Shown: in pieces, positions 10,087 to 19,353 of the stretch
How positions within the stretch are numbered: position 1 is the stretch's first letter
Layout: every line of letters begins with the position of its first letter
Source of the DNA: Rickettsiales bacterium
GTDB lineage: Bacteria; Pseudomonadota; Alphaproteobacteria; UBA8366
Reading direction: 5' to 3'
Assembly (NCBI GenBank): GCA_002724555.1
Contig: PBOZ01000039.1
Coordinates: 80,229-112,437 of the forward strand
DNA: 32,209 nucleotides
The notes under the pieces: generated by a model
Database searches by the model: none
The model's input: the letters and a program-made list of their open reading frames with translations, nothing else
Told to the model about the DNA's origin: nothing
Made by a program: the position numbers and the translations under genes

Positions 10087-10872
10087 TTACGACGCCTCTA
10101 GATTAAAGTCCCGCATCGGCGGACGCCTTCGCCAATCACCCAATGTAACCTGCCAACATGTAACGGCCGAAATTACGGCCGTTTCCGCTCTAAGGATCCG
10201 GGGGCCGAGACTCACAAACCTTATAAAGGAGAGTTTACCAAACGCGTCAAGTTCTGTATCCGAAAACCCACCCTCCGGTCCACATAAGATGGCAAACCGC
10301 CCAACGCTAGCAAGGTCCTCTTGAAGTACCTTATGGATAGGATCCGCATCGCCTCTTTCAACGCATACCAAAATGCAACCATCCCCCGGAAAATTAGCGA
10401 GAACATCAAAAATCGCTCGTGGCTCGACGATTTCCGGAAGCGTTAGTCTTTCGCATTGCTCTGCCGCCTCGACGATATTCGCTCGATGCCGAACCAAATT
10501 CAGACGCTTTACTTCGGTCCGCTCGGTAAAAATAGGTATGAGGCGCGATACGCCTAGTTCGACAGCTTTCTGAACAATGATATCGAGCCGAGCACGCTTT
10601 ATGGGCGCGAACATGAGCCAGAGCTCCGGCTCCACAGCTTGCGCCCGCAACAACCTACGAACCTCCAATGAAATTGATCTTTGGCTGACGCGGTCGATGC
10701 GTGCCAGCCACTCGCCATCTTTTCCGTTGAACAACGCTACTTCGGCGTCAGGTGCCAACCGGAGAACATTTTTAAGATAATGCGATTGATTGCCGCTAAG
10801 ATTGATGAATTGCCCAGTATCGAGTTCCTGATCCACGTGTAACCTCGCACGAACACCTGCATTCACTACCAT
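10087..10872 (-). CDS. rsmE: 16S rRNA (uracil-1498-N3)-methyltransferase
   Basis: RsmE is a SPOUT-fold enzyme that uses S-adenosylmethionine to methylate U1498 of 16S rRNA. The 261-residue protein shows an N-terminal PUA-like part (HYLKNVLRLAPDAEVALFNGKDGEW) and SPOUT knot motifs: KRARLDIIVQKAVELGVSRLIP, RTEVKRL, EAAEQCERLTLPEI, ILCGPEGGFSDTEL and FVSLGPRILRAETA. This set is diagnostic. The pairing with gshA downstream is also common in alphaproteobacteria. The start at 10872 (MVVNAGVRARLHV) is plausible, but no strong ribosome site is obvious. The divergent ubiA begins 46 bases away. Confidence 0.95.
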   Translation of the reverse strand: MVVNAGVRARLHVDQELDTGQFINLSGNQSHYLKNVLRLAPDAEVALFNGKDGEWLARIDRVSQRSISLEVRRLLRAQAVEPELWLMFAPIKRARLDIIVQKAVELGVSRLIPIFTERTEVKRLNLVRHRANIVEAAEQCERLTLPEIVEPRAIFDVLANFPGDGCILVCVERGDADPIHKVLQEDLASVGRFAILCGPEGGFSDTELDAFGKLSFIRFVSLGPRILRAETAVISAVTCWQVTLGDWRRRPPMRDFNLEAS

Positions 10873-10918
10873 AATTCCCTTGCTTGTCGCCCCTACTGGT
10901 ATCCGGCAAACTTAGCTT

Positions 10919-11854
10919 ATGTCAGAGGACACGAAAACCGACCAAACTACTCATCCAAGCGATATTAAGACGAAGGGATGGATATTCCGCCTGACGCCAA
11001 AACGAATTTGGCCTTATTTAACGCTGGCCCGTGTCGATCGACCAATCGGTACCTGGCTTCTCCTCCTACCTTGTTGGTGGGGCCTTGCAGCAGCAGGAGG
11101 TGAAAACGCACCGCAAACAATCTATTACGCTCTGTTGTTTGCGATAGGCGCCTTTGTAATGCGAGGAGCCGGTTGCGTATGGAATGATATAATTGACCGC
11201 GATTATGATGCCAAAGTCGCCAGAACTGCGCTACGCCCTATTGCCACGGGTGAAATCAGCGTATTCTCCGGGGCAATCTTTTTAGCAGCACTCTCTGGAA
11301 TCGGCCTGCTAGTGCTTCTCCAGTTCAATAAATTCACAATCTTCATCGCCGTAATATCCCTTGTATTGGTCGCGCTCTATCCGATTATGAAGCGAATTAC
11401 TTACTGGCCGCAGGCTTGGCTCGGACTCACATTTAATTGGGGCATACTTGTTGGTTGGTCCGCAATTAACGGCACCTTAGACGCAGCTGCGTTTTACCTA
11501 TATGCTGCAGGATTCTTCTGGACCTTGGGTTATGACACAATCTACGCCCATCAAGACAAAGAAGATGATGCCTTAGTAGGTGTTCGTTCGACAGCCCTTC
11601 TATTCGGTCAGCGCACCCCTTATTGGGTTGCGGTATTCTATGGTGCCACTCTTGTAATGTTTGCTAATGCCGGCCTCCGTGCGGAGATGAATAACCTTTA
11701 TTATGTTGGCGTCGGCATCGCCACCATGCAGTTCGGATGGCAAGTCCTCAAACTAAATATTGCAGATCCACAGGATTGCCTTGCTAAGTTCAAATCAAAC
11801 AAATGGCTGGGACTGTTAATCGCGGCTTCCCTGGTAGCCGGAAAGACGCAGTAA
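10919..11854 (+). CDS. ubiA: 4-hydroxybenzoate polyprenyltransferase
   Basis: UbiA attaches the polyprenyl chain to 4-hydroxybenzoate in ubiquinone synthesis at the inner membrane. The 311-residue protein has the typical helix pattern, LTLARVDRPIGTWLLLLPCWWGLAAA, the first Asp-rich motif (Asn89, Asp90, Asp93, Asp97 in NDIIDRDYDAKVART), LRPIATGEIS, and the second motif YDTIYAHQDKEDDALVGVRSTAL. These separate it from CtaB, the same superfamily's heme O synthase encoded in this window. The start has only a poor ribosome site. The cyclase gene follows 25 bases later. Confidence 0.94.
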   Translation: MSEDTKTDQTTHPSDIKTKGWIFRLTPKRIWPYLTLARVDRPIGTWLLLLPCWWGLAAAGGENAPQTIYYALLFAIGAFVMRGAGCVWNDIIDRDYDAKVARTALRPIATGEISVFSGAIFLAALSGIGLLVLLQFNKFTIFIAVISLVLVALYPIMKRITYWPQAWLGLTFNWGILVGWSAINGTLDAAAFYLYAAGFFWTLGYDTIYAHQDKEDDALVGVRSTALLFGQRTPYWVAVFYGATLVMFANAGLRAEMNNLYYVGVGIATMQFGWQVLKLNIADPQDCLAKFKSNKWLGLLIAASLVAGKTQ

Positions 11855-11879
11855 CACGTCCAACCGATAGAAAGGTGAT

Positions 11880-13583
11880 ATGTCAGAGAAAAAAACAATC
11901 CGAGGTTCCCAAATTTCAGCACGGGATATGCGGCTCTATACCGGATTGGTAATTGCGGTTTTTATTACCTCCCATTTGATCAACCATGCACTCGGTTTGA
12001 TCTCCATCAACGCAATGGAAAACTATCGCAAAGCGCATGGAGCCATTTGGCAGAGCCCACCAGGGGTGGTTGCACTCTATGGCTCTATTATTATTCATTT
12101 TCTGCTAGCTCTTTACGCCCTTTATAAAAGAAGCCACCTACGACTGAGACTGAGTACCGCAATCCAGTTGGCCTTTGGCCTAATGGTGCCCCTTTTGTTA
12201 ATAGAACACGTCATTGGCTCACGGCTCATTCCATTCTTGTTTGATTTCGAAGCGACCTATTTCTATTCCCTATCATTTCTTTGGTTAAACGACGCCAATT
12301 TTTGGAAACAGACCGCGCTGATCTTTATCGTGTGGACGCACCTGTGCGTTGGCCTTCATTTTTGGCTTCGCGTTAAACCATTTTTCGAAAAATACGAAGC
12401 ATTGTTTTATTCGGTTGCCACGGTCATTCCACTGCTTGGATGGCTTGGCTTTATTCAGGCCGGCAAGTTGATAGAGCGAAAGGCCACCAACCCTGGCTGG
12501 CTTCAAAGTGTGCGCAAGGGCCTCACAGAAGCGCCGCAAAGTGAAGTTCAGTTCGTACTCGACTGCATACCAATCTCGTTTGGGGTTTTTGCCGCAACCT
12601 TAGCCTCCGTATTTTTCGCCCGGTTTATACGGCGTATATATCGCAACCGGCTGGGTGTGGTTCGGATCAAGTATGCCAACGGTAAAACAATGTCAGGCCC
12701 CGTCGGCCAAAGCATTTTAGAGTTTATCCAAACTGCAGGCATCCCACATGCGTCCGTTTGTGGTGGGCGCGGGCGTTGCACCACGTGTCGAGTTCAAGTG
12801 ACGGAAGGAATGACCGACCTCGACAAAGCATCGGAGCTCGAAGCAAAAGCACTTGGGCGTATAAGCGCGCCCCAAGACGTCCGGCTTGCATGCCAAACCC
12901 GACCTCAACACAACGTCTCGATCGTCCCACTTCTTCCTCCAAACGCGACAGCACGCGACGGCCGCCTGCCAGGTGGTGTTCAGGGGCAGGAACGCCAAGT
13001 CGCCATTTTATTTGTCGATCTGCGTGGCTCAACCAAGCTTGGTGAGGAACGCATGCCATATGACGTGATGCTCATTTTGAACCGGTTCTTCTTCGAAATG
13101 TCCGAAGCGCTAAAAGCAACAAATGGACATTATGCGAATTTTAACGGTGATGGCCTAATGGCGCTTTACGGCTTGGAGAGTGGTTATGAGGCTGGATGCC
13201 GAGAGGCCATTGCCGGTGCAGTTGAAATGCATCGCCGAATGGACCGGCTCAATCACAGTTTCGAAAGCGAACTGGGCCGCAAGTTGCGGATTGGTGTTGG
13301 CATCCACAGTGGTGAGGCCATCGTTGGAACGATGGGACCGCCAGCTAGGCCAATTTTAAGTTCCATTGGGGACAATGTTAACATTGCAGCGCGCTTAGAG
13401 AGCCTTACCAAAGACTTCGATTGTGGCATCGTTATTTCTGCCGATACGGCGAAACAGGCTCGTGTAGACCTATCTAATTTTCCGATTTGTGACGCCGAGC
13501 TCCGAGGTCGTGATGAGACTATTACAATTTACAAACTTCCTGAGGATGCAGATCCGTTTGCCGAGGGAAAGATGTCGGCTTGA
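11880..13583 (+). CDS. Membrane redox-type adenylate cyclase: six-helix anchor, 2Fe-2S ferredoxin domain and class III cyclase
   Basis: The 567-residue protein has three parts. Residues 19-250 hold about six membrane helices with several histidines (32, 36, 73, 110, 154, 160) suited to ligate hemes, like the SdhC-like diheme anchor of Sinorhizobium CyaC. Residues 258-350 are a ferredoxin domain with Cys294-x5-Cys300-x2-Cys303 and Cys338. Residues 370-560 are a class III nucleotidyl cyclase: metal-binding Asp380 (FVDLRGST) and Asp424 (NFNGDGLMALYG), Lys468 for adenine recognition, Asn501 and Arg505 (GDNVNIAARLE). All catalytic residues are present, so cAMP synthesis is expected. AAAGGTG precedes the ATG. 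Position after ubiA suggests an operon; heme and quinone sensing are inferences. Confidence 0.9.
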   Translation: MSEKKTIRGSQISARDMRLYTGLVIAVFITSHLINHALGLISINAMENYRKAHGAIWQSPPGVVALYGSIIIHFLLALYALYKRSHLRLRLSTAIQLAFGLMVPLLLIEHVIGSRLIPFLFDFEATYFYSLSFLWLNDANFWKQTALIFIVWTHLCVGLHFWLRVKPFFEKYEALFYSVATVIPLLGWLGFIQAGKLIERKATNPGWLQSVRKGLTEAPQSEVQFVLDCIPISFGVFAATLASVFFARFIRRIYRNRLGVVRIKYANGKTMSGPVGQSILEFIQTAGIPHASVCGGRGRCTTCRVQVTEGMTDLDKASELEAKALGRISAPQDVRLACQTRPQHNVSIVPLLPPNATARDGRLPGGVQGQERQVAILFVDLRGSTKLGEERMPYDVMLILNRFFFEMSEALKATNGHYANFNGDGLMALYGLESGYEAGCREAIAGAVEMHRRMDRLNHSFESELGRKLRIGVGIHSGEAIVGTMGPPARPILSSIGDNVNIAARLESLTKDFDCGIVISADTAKQARVDLSNFPICDAELRGRDETITIYKLPEDADPFAEGKMSA

Positions 13584-13621
13584 ATTAATGGAGGGCCTGT
13601 CACACATTCCCCTCCGTCGAA

Positions 13622-14203
13622 ATGCGCGGAGGCGGCTCCTTGGCACCAGATCAAAAATACACGCTTAGGCAACGTTTGATGCGTGTGTTGCGCTATCGTC
13701 TCATTGTTCCGTTGAAGCGCAGCCGGCATGCTCCAGAACACACAGCGCGAGGCGTCATGATTGGCGTCGCCTGGGCGATGACCCCCACAGTTGGCATCCA
13801 GATGCCCCTCGTATTTGCGAATTGGATTGCCGCGCGAAAACTCTTTAATTGGGATTTCAATTTGGTCAACGCCCTCGCCTGGACTTGGCTATCTAATATT
13901 TTCACCTTGCCACCGCTTTACTACCTGTTTTTCATCAGTGGCCAATTCATGCTCGGACGCTTCGATGATCTCGCGGGATACGAGGTTTTTCTCCAATTAA
14001 TTGATGGTTGGCAAAACGTAAGCCTTGGCAACTGGGAGGCAACATCCAGCTGGTTTCTTGCAACCATAAAGGGGCCGGGCGCTGCGATGATTGTTGGTTG
14101 TATCCCTTGGGCCACCTTGAGCGGATGGGTTGCCTACATCTGGAGCCTTGCCTTCGTGAGAACATACCGGGACCGGAAAGCAGCCTCCCATCAAAACAAT
14201 TGA
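13622..14203 (+). CDS. DUF2062-family membrane protein
   Basis: A 193-residue protein with a basic N-terminus (LRYRLIVPLKRSRHAPEHTARG) and hydrophobic helices. The pattern RGVMIGVAWAMTPTVGIQMP, then NLVNALAWTWLSNIFTLPPLYYLFF and a final helix VGCIPWATLSGWVAYIWSLAF, is characteristic of DUF2062, a membrane family with no established biochemical role. It follows the cyclase by 38 bases on the same strand, so it may be cotranscribed. The start is uncertain: ATG 13622 has no clear ribosome site, and an in-frame ATG at 13679 (MRVLRYRL) would shorten it by 19 residues. Confidence 0.85.
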   Translation: MRGGGSLAPDQKYTLRQRLMRVLRYRLIVPLKRSRHAPEHTARGVMIGVAWAMTPTVGIQMPLVFANWIAARKLFNWDFNLVNALAWTWLSNIFTLPPLYYLFFISGQFMLGRFDDLAGYEVFLQLIDGWQNVSLGNWEATSSWFLATIKGPGAAMIVGCIPWATLSGWVAYIWSLAFVRTYRDRKAASHQNN

Positions 14204-14247
14204 ACCCCATCGACACGGCCTTCCGCTGGGCCATCTTATTTTCCGGC

Positions 14248-14253
14248 AGGAGG
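14248..14253 (+). promoter_or_regulatory. Strong Shine-Dalgarno for the CoA-transferase gene
   Basis: AGGAGG, 4 bases before the ATG at 14258; it is among the strongest ribosome sites in the window. Confidence 0.6.
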
Positions 14254-14257
14254 TAAC

Positions 14258-16573
14258 ATGGCTAGCACACTTGATGGTATAACCGTTCTCGACCTCAGTA
14301 CCGGCGCACCAGCCGCCCTCGCGACTATGTTTTTATCGGACCACGGTGCGCGCGTCATTCGCGTCGTTCATCCGGATGATAAAAAGATGCGCAAAGGTGG
14401 GTTCATAGTTTGGGATCGCGGCAAGGAGTTGCTCAAACTCGATCTCGACAATGCTGCGGAAAACAGAGACAAGGCTGAGTTGTTCCGCCGACTTGTCCAA
14501 GGCGCTGATATCCTAATCGATGATTTTGAGCCAAGTTCACTCGGCCAACATTTGGTTGATGCCGCATGGCTAAAAAGCATTAATCCTCGCCTCATCAGCT
14601 GCTCTATAACCGCCTTTGGAAAACACGGCCCTTTAAAGGACGAGCCACCGATCGACGACCTAGTGCTCGCACGTATGGGTGTACTTAGTGGTATGCCTGG
14701 CTTCCGACCGGCGCCCGTGCATGTCGTCCACCCCCTGCCAACAGTCGGCAGCGCATTACTTGCCTGCCTTGGGATCGCGTCCTCACTTCTCGCTCGAGAG
14801 ACAACCGGGCGCGGGCGCGCCGTCGAGACAACGATGATGGCGGGTGCCCTCCTTTACCATCCAAAGGTGCTTGGCGAATTTATACCCAAACACACTTTTC
14901 AGACACACCCCTCTGGAAGCGCACCGTTTTACAGTGTCTACAAATGTAGAGATGGCCAATACATTCAGCTTGGCTGCGTGCACGTCCGTTTTATGGCCAT
15001 TGCCGCCGAGCTTATGGGGATCGGCGATCTCATTCAGGAAGAGAGATTTGACCAAGGCCGCGGCGGCGAAGAGGAAGCGGAGATGGAGCTCCGCGGAATC
15101 TTAGCCGACATCATCGCAAGCCGATCACAGGCAGATTGGGCCAAGGAATTTGAAGCGGCTGATGTTCCGTTTGCGCCGGCCCGACTAACAGAAGAAGGCA
15201 TGGCCGACAAACAAATCCTTCATAATGAGATGGTCATCACGCTCGACGATCCAGCCATGGGTACGGTCGATCAAATGGGAGTGCCCATACGATTAAGCGA
15301 AATGCCAGGACGGGTGAAAGGCCCGCGAATGAATATCGCTGACGCGTATGTGGGGCTTCCACCTGACTATCCAAAAGCACAACCGAGCGATGCCCCTAAT
15401 ACCGGCCAGCGGGACCCACTGCCATTGACTGGTATTAGAATACTCGAGATTACTAATCTGATCGCGGGCCCAACAGGAGGACGCTTGCTCGGCGACCTTG
15501 GCGCGGACGTCATCAAGCTGGAGCCGCTGACCGGCGACCTTTCGCGTCCGATCGGGCGCACATACTTCTACAATATTAATTTCAACAAACGCTCAATCTC
15601 AGTTGACACAAGCTCCGAAGCCGGTAAAGGCATTGTGCAAAGGGTCGCAGCCACAGCTGACGCGCTGTTAGCAAACTTGCGTCCGCACGCTACCGAGCGC
15701 ATGGGAATAGGCCGCGCCATCAATCCGACCTTGATTGAAACCCATCTCACCGGCTACGGCTGGACCGGTCCCTATTCTAAGCGACCAGGCATAGACCCCT
15801 TAGCGCAAGCTCTTATGGGAATGGAACGCGCGCAAGGCGGCCCGGAGAACCCACCAGTCTTCCCCGCGCAATTGGCTCCGACAGACTATACAAACGGCGC
15901 CATGGGGGCCCTTGGCACCGTATTAGCCCTATTTGCTAGAGCTCGGACCGGCACGGTGCAACGGGTGGACGGCAACCTATTAAATAGCGCTGTCCTTCTC
16001 AGTTCGCCCTGGTTTACCCGATATGCCGGTAAACCTGAGCGCCCTCTGGCTGACAAAGAACAATTCGGCCTCCATCCCTATCATCGTCTATACCGTTTGA
16101 AAGACGGTTGGGTCTACGTCACTGCCCGCAATGATGACGAGCGCACGGCCATACGTGAGCTAGCCGGACTCCCAGCACCTGAAGCAGAACCCTCTGATAT
16201 CCATCCGAACGCAACCCCTTTCGCCGTAAGCATGGCTACCGCTTTCGAAAATTTGACACTCACAAAAACTTTGAAAGCTCTAAAAAACGCTGGCGTGCCA
16301 GCTCTCGAAGCACAATCCGGTGACAGTGAGTTTTTCCTTGACGATCCTCATGCTACCGCCAACAACATGGTTTCAGAACACGAACACGCCCGCGCTGGCA
16401 AGCTACGCCTAGCCCGCAATTACATTCGTTTCATAAACACCGATACGCCGAACGGCCGAGTCACGCCACTACTTGGCGAACACAATGAACCGATTCTTCG
16501 TGAAATTGGATACAGCAACGATGAAATTAAGGCGCTTTACAATGACGGTGTCGTCAAAACCGAAACGAGTTAG
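14258..16573 (+). CDS. Double-domain family III CoA-transferase (CaiB/BaiF type)
   Basis: Family III CoA-transferases move CoA between organic acids through an aspartyl-CoA thioester. Usual members are about 400 residues; this one is 771 because two full domains are fused. Domain 1 (about 1-370) opens LDGITVLDLSTGAPAALATMFLSDHGARVIRV and has its putative catalytic Asp133 (PPIDDLVLARMG). Domain 2 (about 388-771) opens LTGIRILEITNLIAGPTGGRLLGDLGADVIKLE and has Asp513 (PGIDPLAQALMG), closer to the consensus. Both Asp residues are kept, but domain 1 departs more from the Q-A-x-x-G context. Fused tandem forms are known, and their substrates are mostly unassigned. It ends 2 bases from the stop of the opposing gene. 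Confidence 0.92.
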   Translation: MASTLDGITVLDLSTGAPAALATMFLSDHGARVIRVVHPDDKKMRKGGFIVWDRGKELLKLDLDNAAENRDKAELFRRLVQGADILIDDFEPSSLGQHLVDAAWLKSINPRLISCSITAFGKHGPLKDEPPIDDLVLARMGVLSGMPGFRPAPVHVVHPLPTVGSALLACLGIASSLLARETTGRGRAVETTMMAGALLYHPKVLGEFIPKHTFQTHPSGSAPFYSVYKCRDGQYIQLGCVHVRFMAIAAELMGIGDLIQEERFDQGRGGEEEAEMELRGILADIIASRSQADWAKEFEAADVPFAPARLTEEGMADKQILHNEMVITLDDPAMGTVDQMGVPIRLSEMPGRVKGPRMNIADAYVGLPPDYPKAQPSDAPNTGQRDPLPLTGIRILEITNLIAGPTGGRLLGDLGADVIKLEPLTGDLSRPIGRTYFYNINFNKRSISVDTSSEAGKGIVQRVAATADALLANLRPHATERMGIGRAINPTLIETHLTGYGWTGPYSKRPGIDPLAQALMGMERAQGGPENPPVFPAQLAPTDYTNGAMGALGTVLALFARARTGTVQRVDGNLLNSAVLLSSPWFTRYAGKPERPLADKEQFGLHPYHRLYRLKDGWVYVTARNDDERTAIRELAGLPAPEAEPSDIHPNATPFAVSMATAFENLTLTKTLKALKNAGVPALEAQSGDSEFFLDDPHATANNMVSEHEHARAGKLRLARNYIRFINTDTPNGRVTPLLGEHNEPILREIGYSNDEIKALYNDGVVKTETS

Positions 16574-16575
16574 TG

Positions 16576-17298
16576 TCAGTCTACGAGACCGCCGGGCTTC
16601 TTGGCATAGGGATAGGCGAACTGCACAGCGTCTGACGAAATTTGAGCCGAACAGTCCCGCCGAAATGCTGTGTCGTCGATCACCCGGAGAATAAAATCTT
16701 CTTGCCCCATTTCGGGCGCGACGCGCTGGTGAACAATCTCCAGTACTTCCGCCGTATTACGCGCCGCGTGCGGGCGTGCTCGCCCGTCAATCTCGATTAG
16801 AGCTATAGGTTGCTCCTTATGAACCAGATGGCCTTCACGGCCTACATATAAATGGACGCTATCCGCCTGCGTACCATCATCATACGTCAAATCCACGCCT
16901 TTGATCTCAGCGTAATGATACCCGCCTTCCGTCGCGTGCATAATCTCAAGTTGTTTATCATCTAGCCATGTCACCGCCAGCTCAACCGTGGTGCCCAAGG
17001 CCCGCTGCAACATCGCCGGAACCGAACCATAGCGTGTCAAATGCGCCGCATAAACGATGTCAAAATCCTTAAGACGCCCATGCTGGACCGGGATCGCTTC
17101 CTCATACTTTCCAAGATACTTCTGGTCTAGCCGGCTCGGTGCCCGGTTCGACCCGACAGCCAAGACCGCTGTCCGGCCCTCAGTGAGTCTAAGGTCGAAA
17201 TCGACAACGACCCCTCGTTGCCAAACGTAAGACCGGCCGGGATAAGGATAAGGATAGCCACGGGCACGGGCCAATCGAGCAGCACGATCAGTCATCAA
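16576..17298 (-). CDS. Conserved hypothetical protein, possibly gamma-glutamylcyclotransferase-like
   Basis: A 240-residue soluble protein I do not firmly recognise. The N-terminus is basic with a PYPYPG repeat (ARARGYPYPYPGRSYVW). A core segment, RTAVLAVGSNRAPSRLDQKY, followed by FDIVYAAHLTRYGSVPAML and TVELAVTWLDDKQLEIMHATEGGYHYAEI, faintly recalls GGCT/BtrG-fold proteins (GSN loop, then a YGS segment and an acidic residue before YHY). That link is by eye only. It converges on the CoA-transferase gene with a 2-base gap and is divergent from the acyl-CoA dehydrogenase gene. Start choice: two adjacent ATG codons at 17298 and 17295. Confidence 0.75.
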   Translation of the reverse strand: MMTDRAARLARARGYPYPYPGRSYVWQRGVVVDFDLRLTEGRTAVLAVGSNRAPSRLDQKYLGKYEEAIPVQHGRLKDFDIVYAAHLTRYGSVPAMLQRALGTTVELAVTWLDDKQLEIMHATEGGYHYAEIKGVDLTYDDGTQADSVHLYVGREGHLVHKEQPIALIEIDGRARPHAARNTAEVLEIVHQRVAPEMGQEDFILRVIDDTAFRRDCSAQISSDAVQFAYPYAKKPGGLVD

Positions 17299-17491
17299 AA
17301 TCCCCTCACTCCGCCTAAAGGTCGAAACGCGCTCAAGTCCTATCGCTAGCCTTATTTAGGCGGCGAACGACAAGCCATAAGAATCTGGAGTAACTAAAAC
17401 TTAGTCAATTCTATGAATTAATCATTTGCGAGGCAAACTGCACCAAGTCTACAACGGACGTAAACATCATGTGCGCTAGGAAAATACTCCC

Positions 17492-19276
17492 ATGAACGAC
17501 TTGCTTGTCGACAAAAACATAGAAGAAAAGAAAACCAATTCTGATTGGATCGCGCCAGGTGCGAACGGCGAAAACTTCTTCAAAATAGACGACAGCCTGC
17601 AAGGCCTCCTTAAACTCTACCTGCCAAACGACCTTCGCGAACATATGACACCGCACTACAATCGCCTCGGCGAGATTGCCGGCAGCCGTCTCGACGAGTT
17701 GGCCCGGACGGCCGATAAACACGCGCCAGTCCTACATGCCCGCGACCCCTTCGGCCGCGACGAAGACTGGATAGAATTTCATCCCGCTTATCGAGAAATG
17801 GAGAAGATTGGGTTTGGCGATTTTGGCATTCATTGCATGTCCCATACCTCGGGAGTGCACGGCTGGAAAAACAAAGTCCCCGCGCTCGCGAAGTATGTCT
17901 TCCAATACCTCTTCGTCCAGTCTGAGTTTGGCCTTATGTGTCCCATCTCAGTAACCGACACTTCCGCTGTTTTAATCGAGCGCTACGCCGATGACAGGAC
18001 GAAGAAGCGTTTTCTTCCCGGCATGCATACCCAAGATATGTCTAAGATTATCAAGAGCGCCCAGTTTATGACCGAGAAGACCGGCGGCTCCGACGTCGGC
18101 CAGGTCGAGCTCACCGCCAAATATGAAAACGGCGAGTGGCGTTTATACGGCGATAAATGGTTCTGCTCCTGCGCCGATGCTGATGTAGCGTTGCTGCTGG
18201 CCCGCCCAGAAGGCGCGGCCGATGGCACCGGTGGCCTTGGCCTATTCGCATTGCCGCGCCACCTCGACGACGGCAGCCGCAACAAGTACCGAATTGTTCG
18301 CCTCAAGGACAAACTCGGCACCAAGTCAATGGCGTCAGGCGAAATAATATTCGAAGGGGCAGTCGCCTATCCTTTAGGTGAGGTCGGCCTTGGTAAAAAC
18401 TCCGGCTTGAAGCAGATGATGGATCAGGTAAACATGTCGCGTTTGTCACATGGCGTGCGCGCCGCCGCCATGATGCGCCGCTGCCTAAATGAAGCGCTCG
18501 CCGTCGCCCGTAACCGGGAAGCTTTCGGTACGACCCTCATCGAGAAACCGCTCCTACGGCGTCAGTTGATTAAGATCATGGTGCCGACGGAACAAGCGCT
18601 TTCTATGGCAATGTACACGGGCCACCAATTGGAGTTATCCGATGCTGGCAACACGCAGGCGAGCAAACTACTGCGCATCCTCACACCATTGCTGAAGTTT
18701 CGAACCTGTCGCGATAATATCAAGGTCGCCACCGACGCCATGGAGATCCGTGGCGGCAACGGCTACATTGAGGACTGGGTCAACAGTCGACTCGTCCGCG
18801 ATGCCCATCTCGGAGTTCTGTGGGAGGGAACCTCCAATATCAATGCGCTTGACGTCACAACCCGTGCAATCGCTAAGGCCGGCGCGCACAAGGCCCTTAG
18901 CGACAGTCTTCAGGATTTGACCGCCAACACCCCCGACATTCCGGGCCAATTCCGCGGCACCCTGCAGTTGGCGGCGGAGCGGGCGCTGACGATGGCCGAA
19001 GAGATTGCGACCTCGGGTAACGAAACCATGGCCCGCAAGGCCTCAGACGCGCTATATCACGTAACTAGCGCATCACTACTCGCCCGCGAGGGGGCACAAC
19101 TCGGAACACAGAACCAAGATGCACGGCGGCTAATTTTGGCCCGTATGGTCATCGACCATCGTCTCAGCCCACAGGACCCGCTCGCCATTCCGCAGGACGA
19201 AGACCCAATAACCGTGGCCCTTCTCGCCCAGCGCAAGGTGAGCCTGGCCGAAGCTCAAGAGTTAGTGGCTAATTAA
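17492..19276 (+). CDS. Acyl-CoA dehydrogenase, AidB-like subgroup
   Basis: Acyl-CoA dehydrogenases are FAD enzymes that oxidise acyl-CoA to enoyl-CoA, passing electrons to ETF. The 594-residue length exceeds the usual 380-400 and fits the long AidB/DmdC-like groups. Visible features: SAQFMTEKTGGSDVGQ (FAD and substrate loop), LYGDKWFCSCADADVALLLARPEG, RLKDKLGTKSMASGEI, AVARNREAFGTTLIEKPLLRRQL, AMEIRGGNGYIEDWVNSRLVRDAHLGVLWEGTSNI with catalytic-type Glu445. The C-terminal 130 residues are an extra helical domain. It follows a fused CoA-transferase and a hypothetical protein and precedes the racemase pair by 77 bases. The substrate is unknown. Confidence 0.92.
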   Translation: MNDLLVDKNIEEKKTNSDWIAPGANGENFFKIDDSLQGLLKLYLPNDLREHMTPHYNRLGEIAGSRLDELARTADKHAPVLHARDPFGRDEDWIEFHPAYREMEKIGFGDFGIHCMSHTSGVHGWKNKVPALAKYVFQYLFVQSEFGLMCPISVTDTSAVLIERYADDRTKKRFLPGMHTQDMSKIIKSAQFMTEKTGGSDVGQVELTAKYENGEWRLYGDKWFCSCADADVALLLARPEGAADGTGGLGLFALPRHLDDGSRNKYRIVRLKDKLGTKSMASGEIIFEGAVAYPLGEVGLGKNSGLKQMMDQVNMSRLSHGVRAAAMMRRCLNEALAVARNREAFGTTLIEKPLLRRQLIKIMVPTEQALSMAMYTGHQLELSDAGNTQASKLLRILTPLLKFRTCRDNIKVATDAMEIRGGNGYIEDWVNSRLVRDAHLGVLWEGTSNINALDVTTRAIAKAGAHKALSDSLQDLTANTPDIPGQFRGTLQLAAERALTMAEEIATSGNETMARKASDALYHVTSASLLAREGAQLGTQNQDARRLILARMVIDHRLSPQDPLAIPQDEDPITVALLAQRKVSLAEAQELVAN

Positions 19277-19353
19277 CGGAGCACAAATCTATAATATGCC
19301 GCGGAATACTGGATGCTCGACTCTGAAGTAATGACAATTGGTGAGATGCCACC

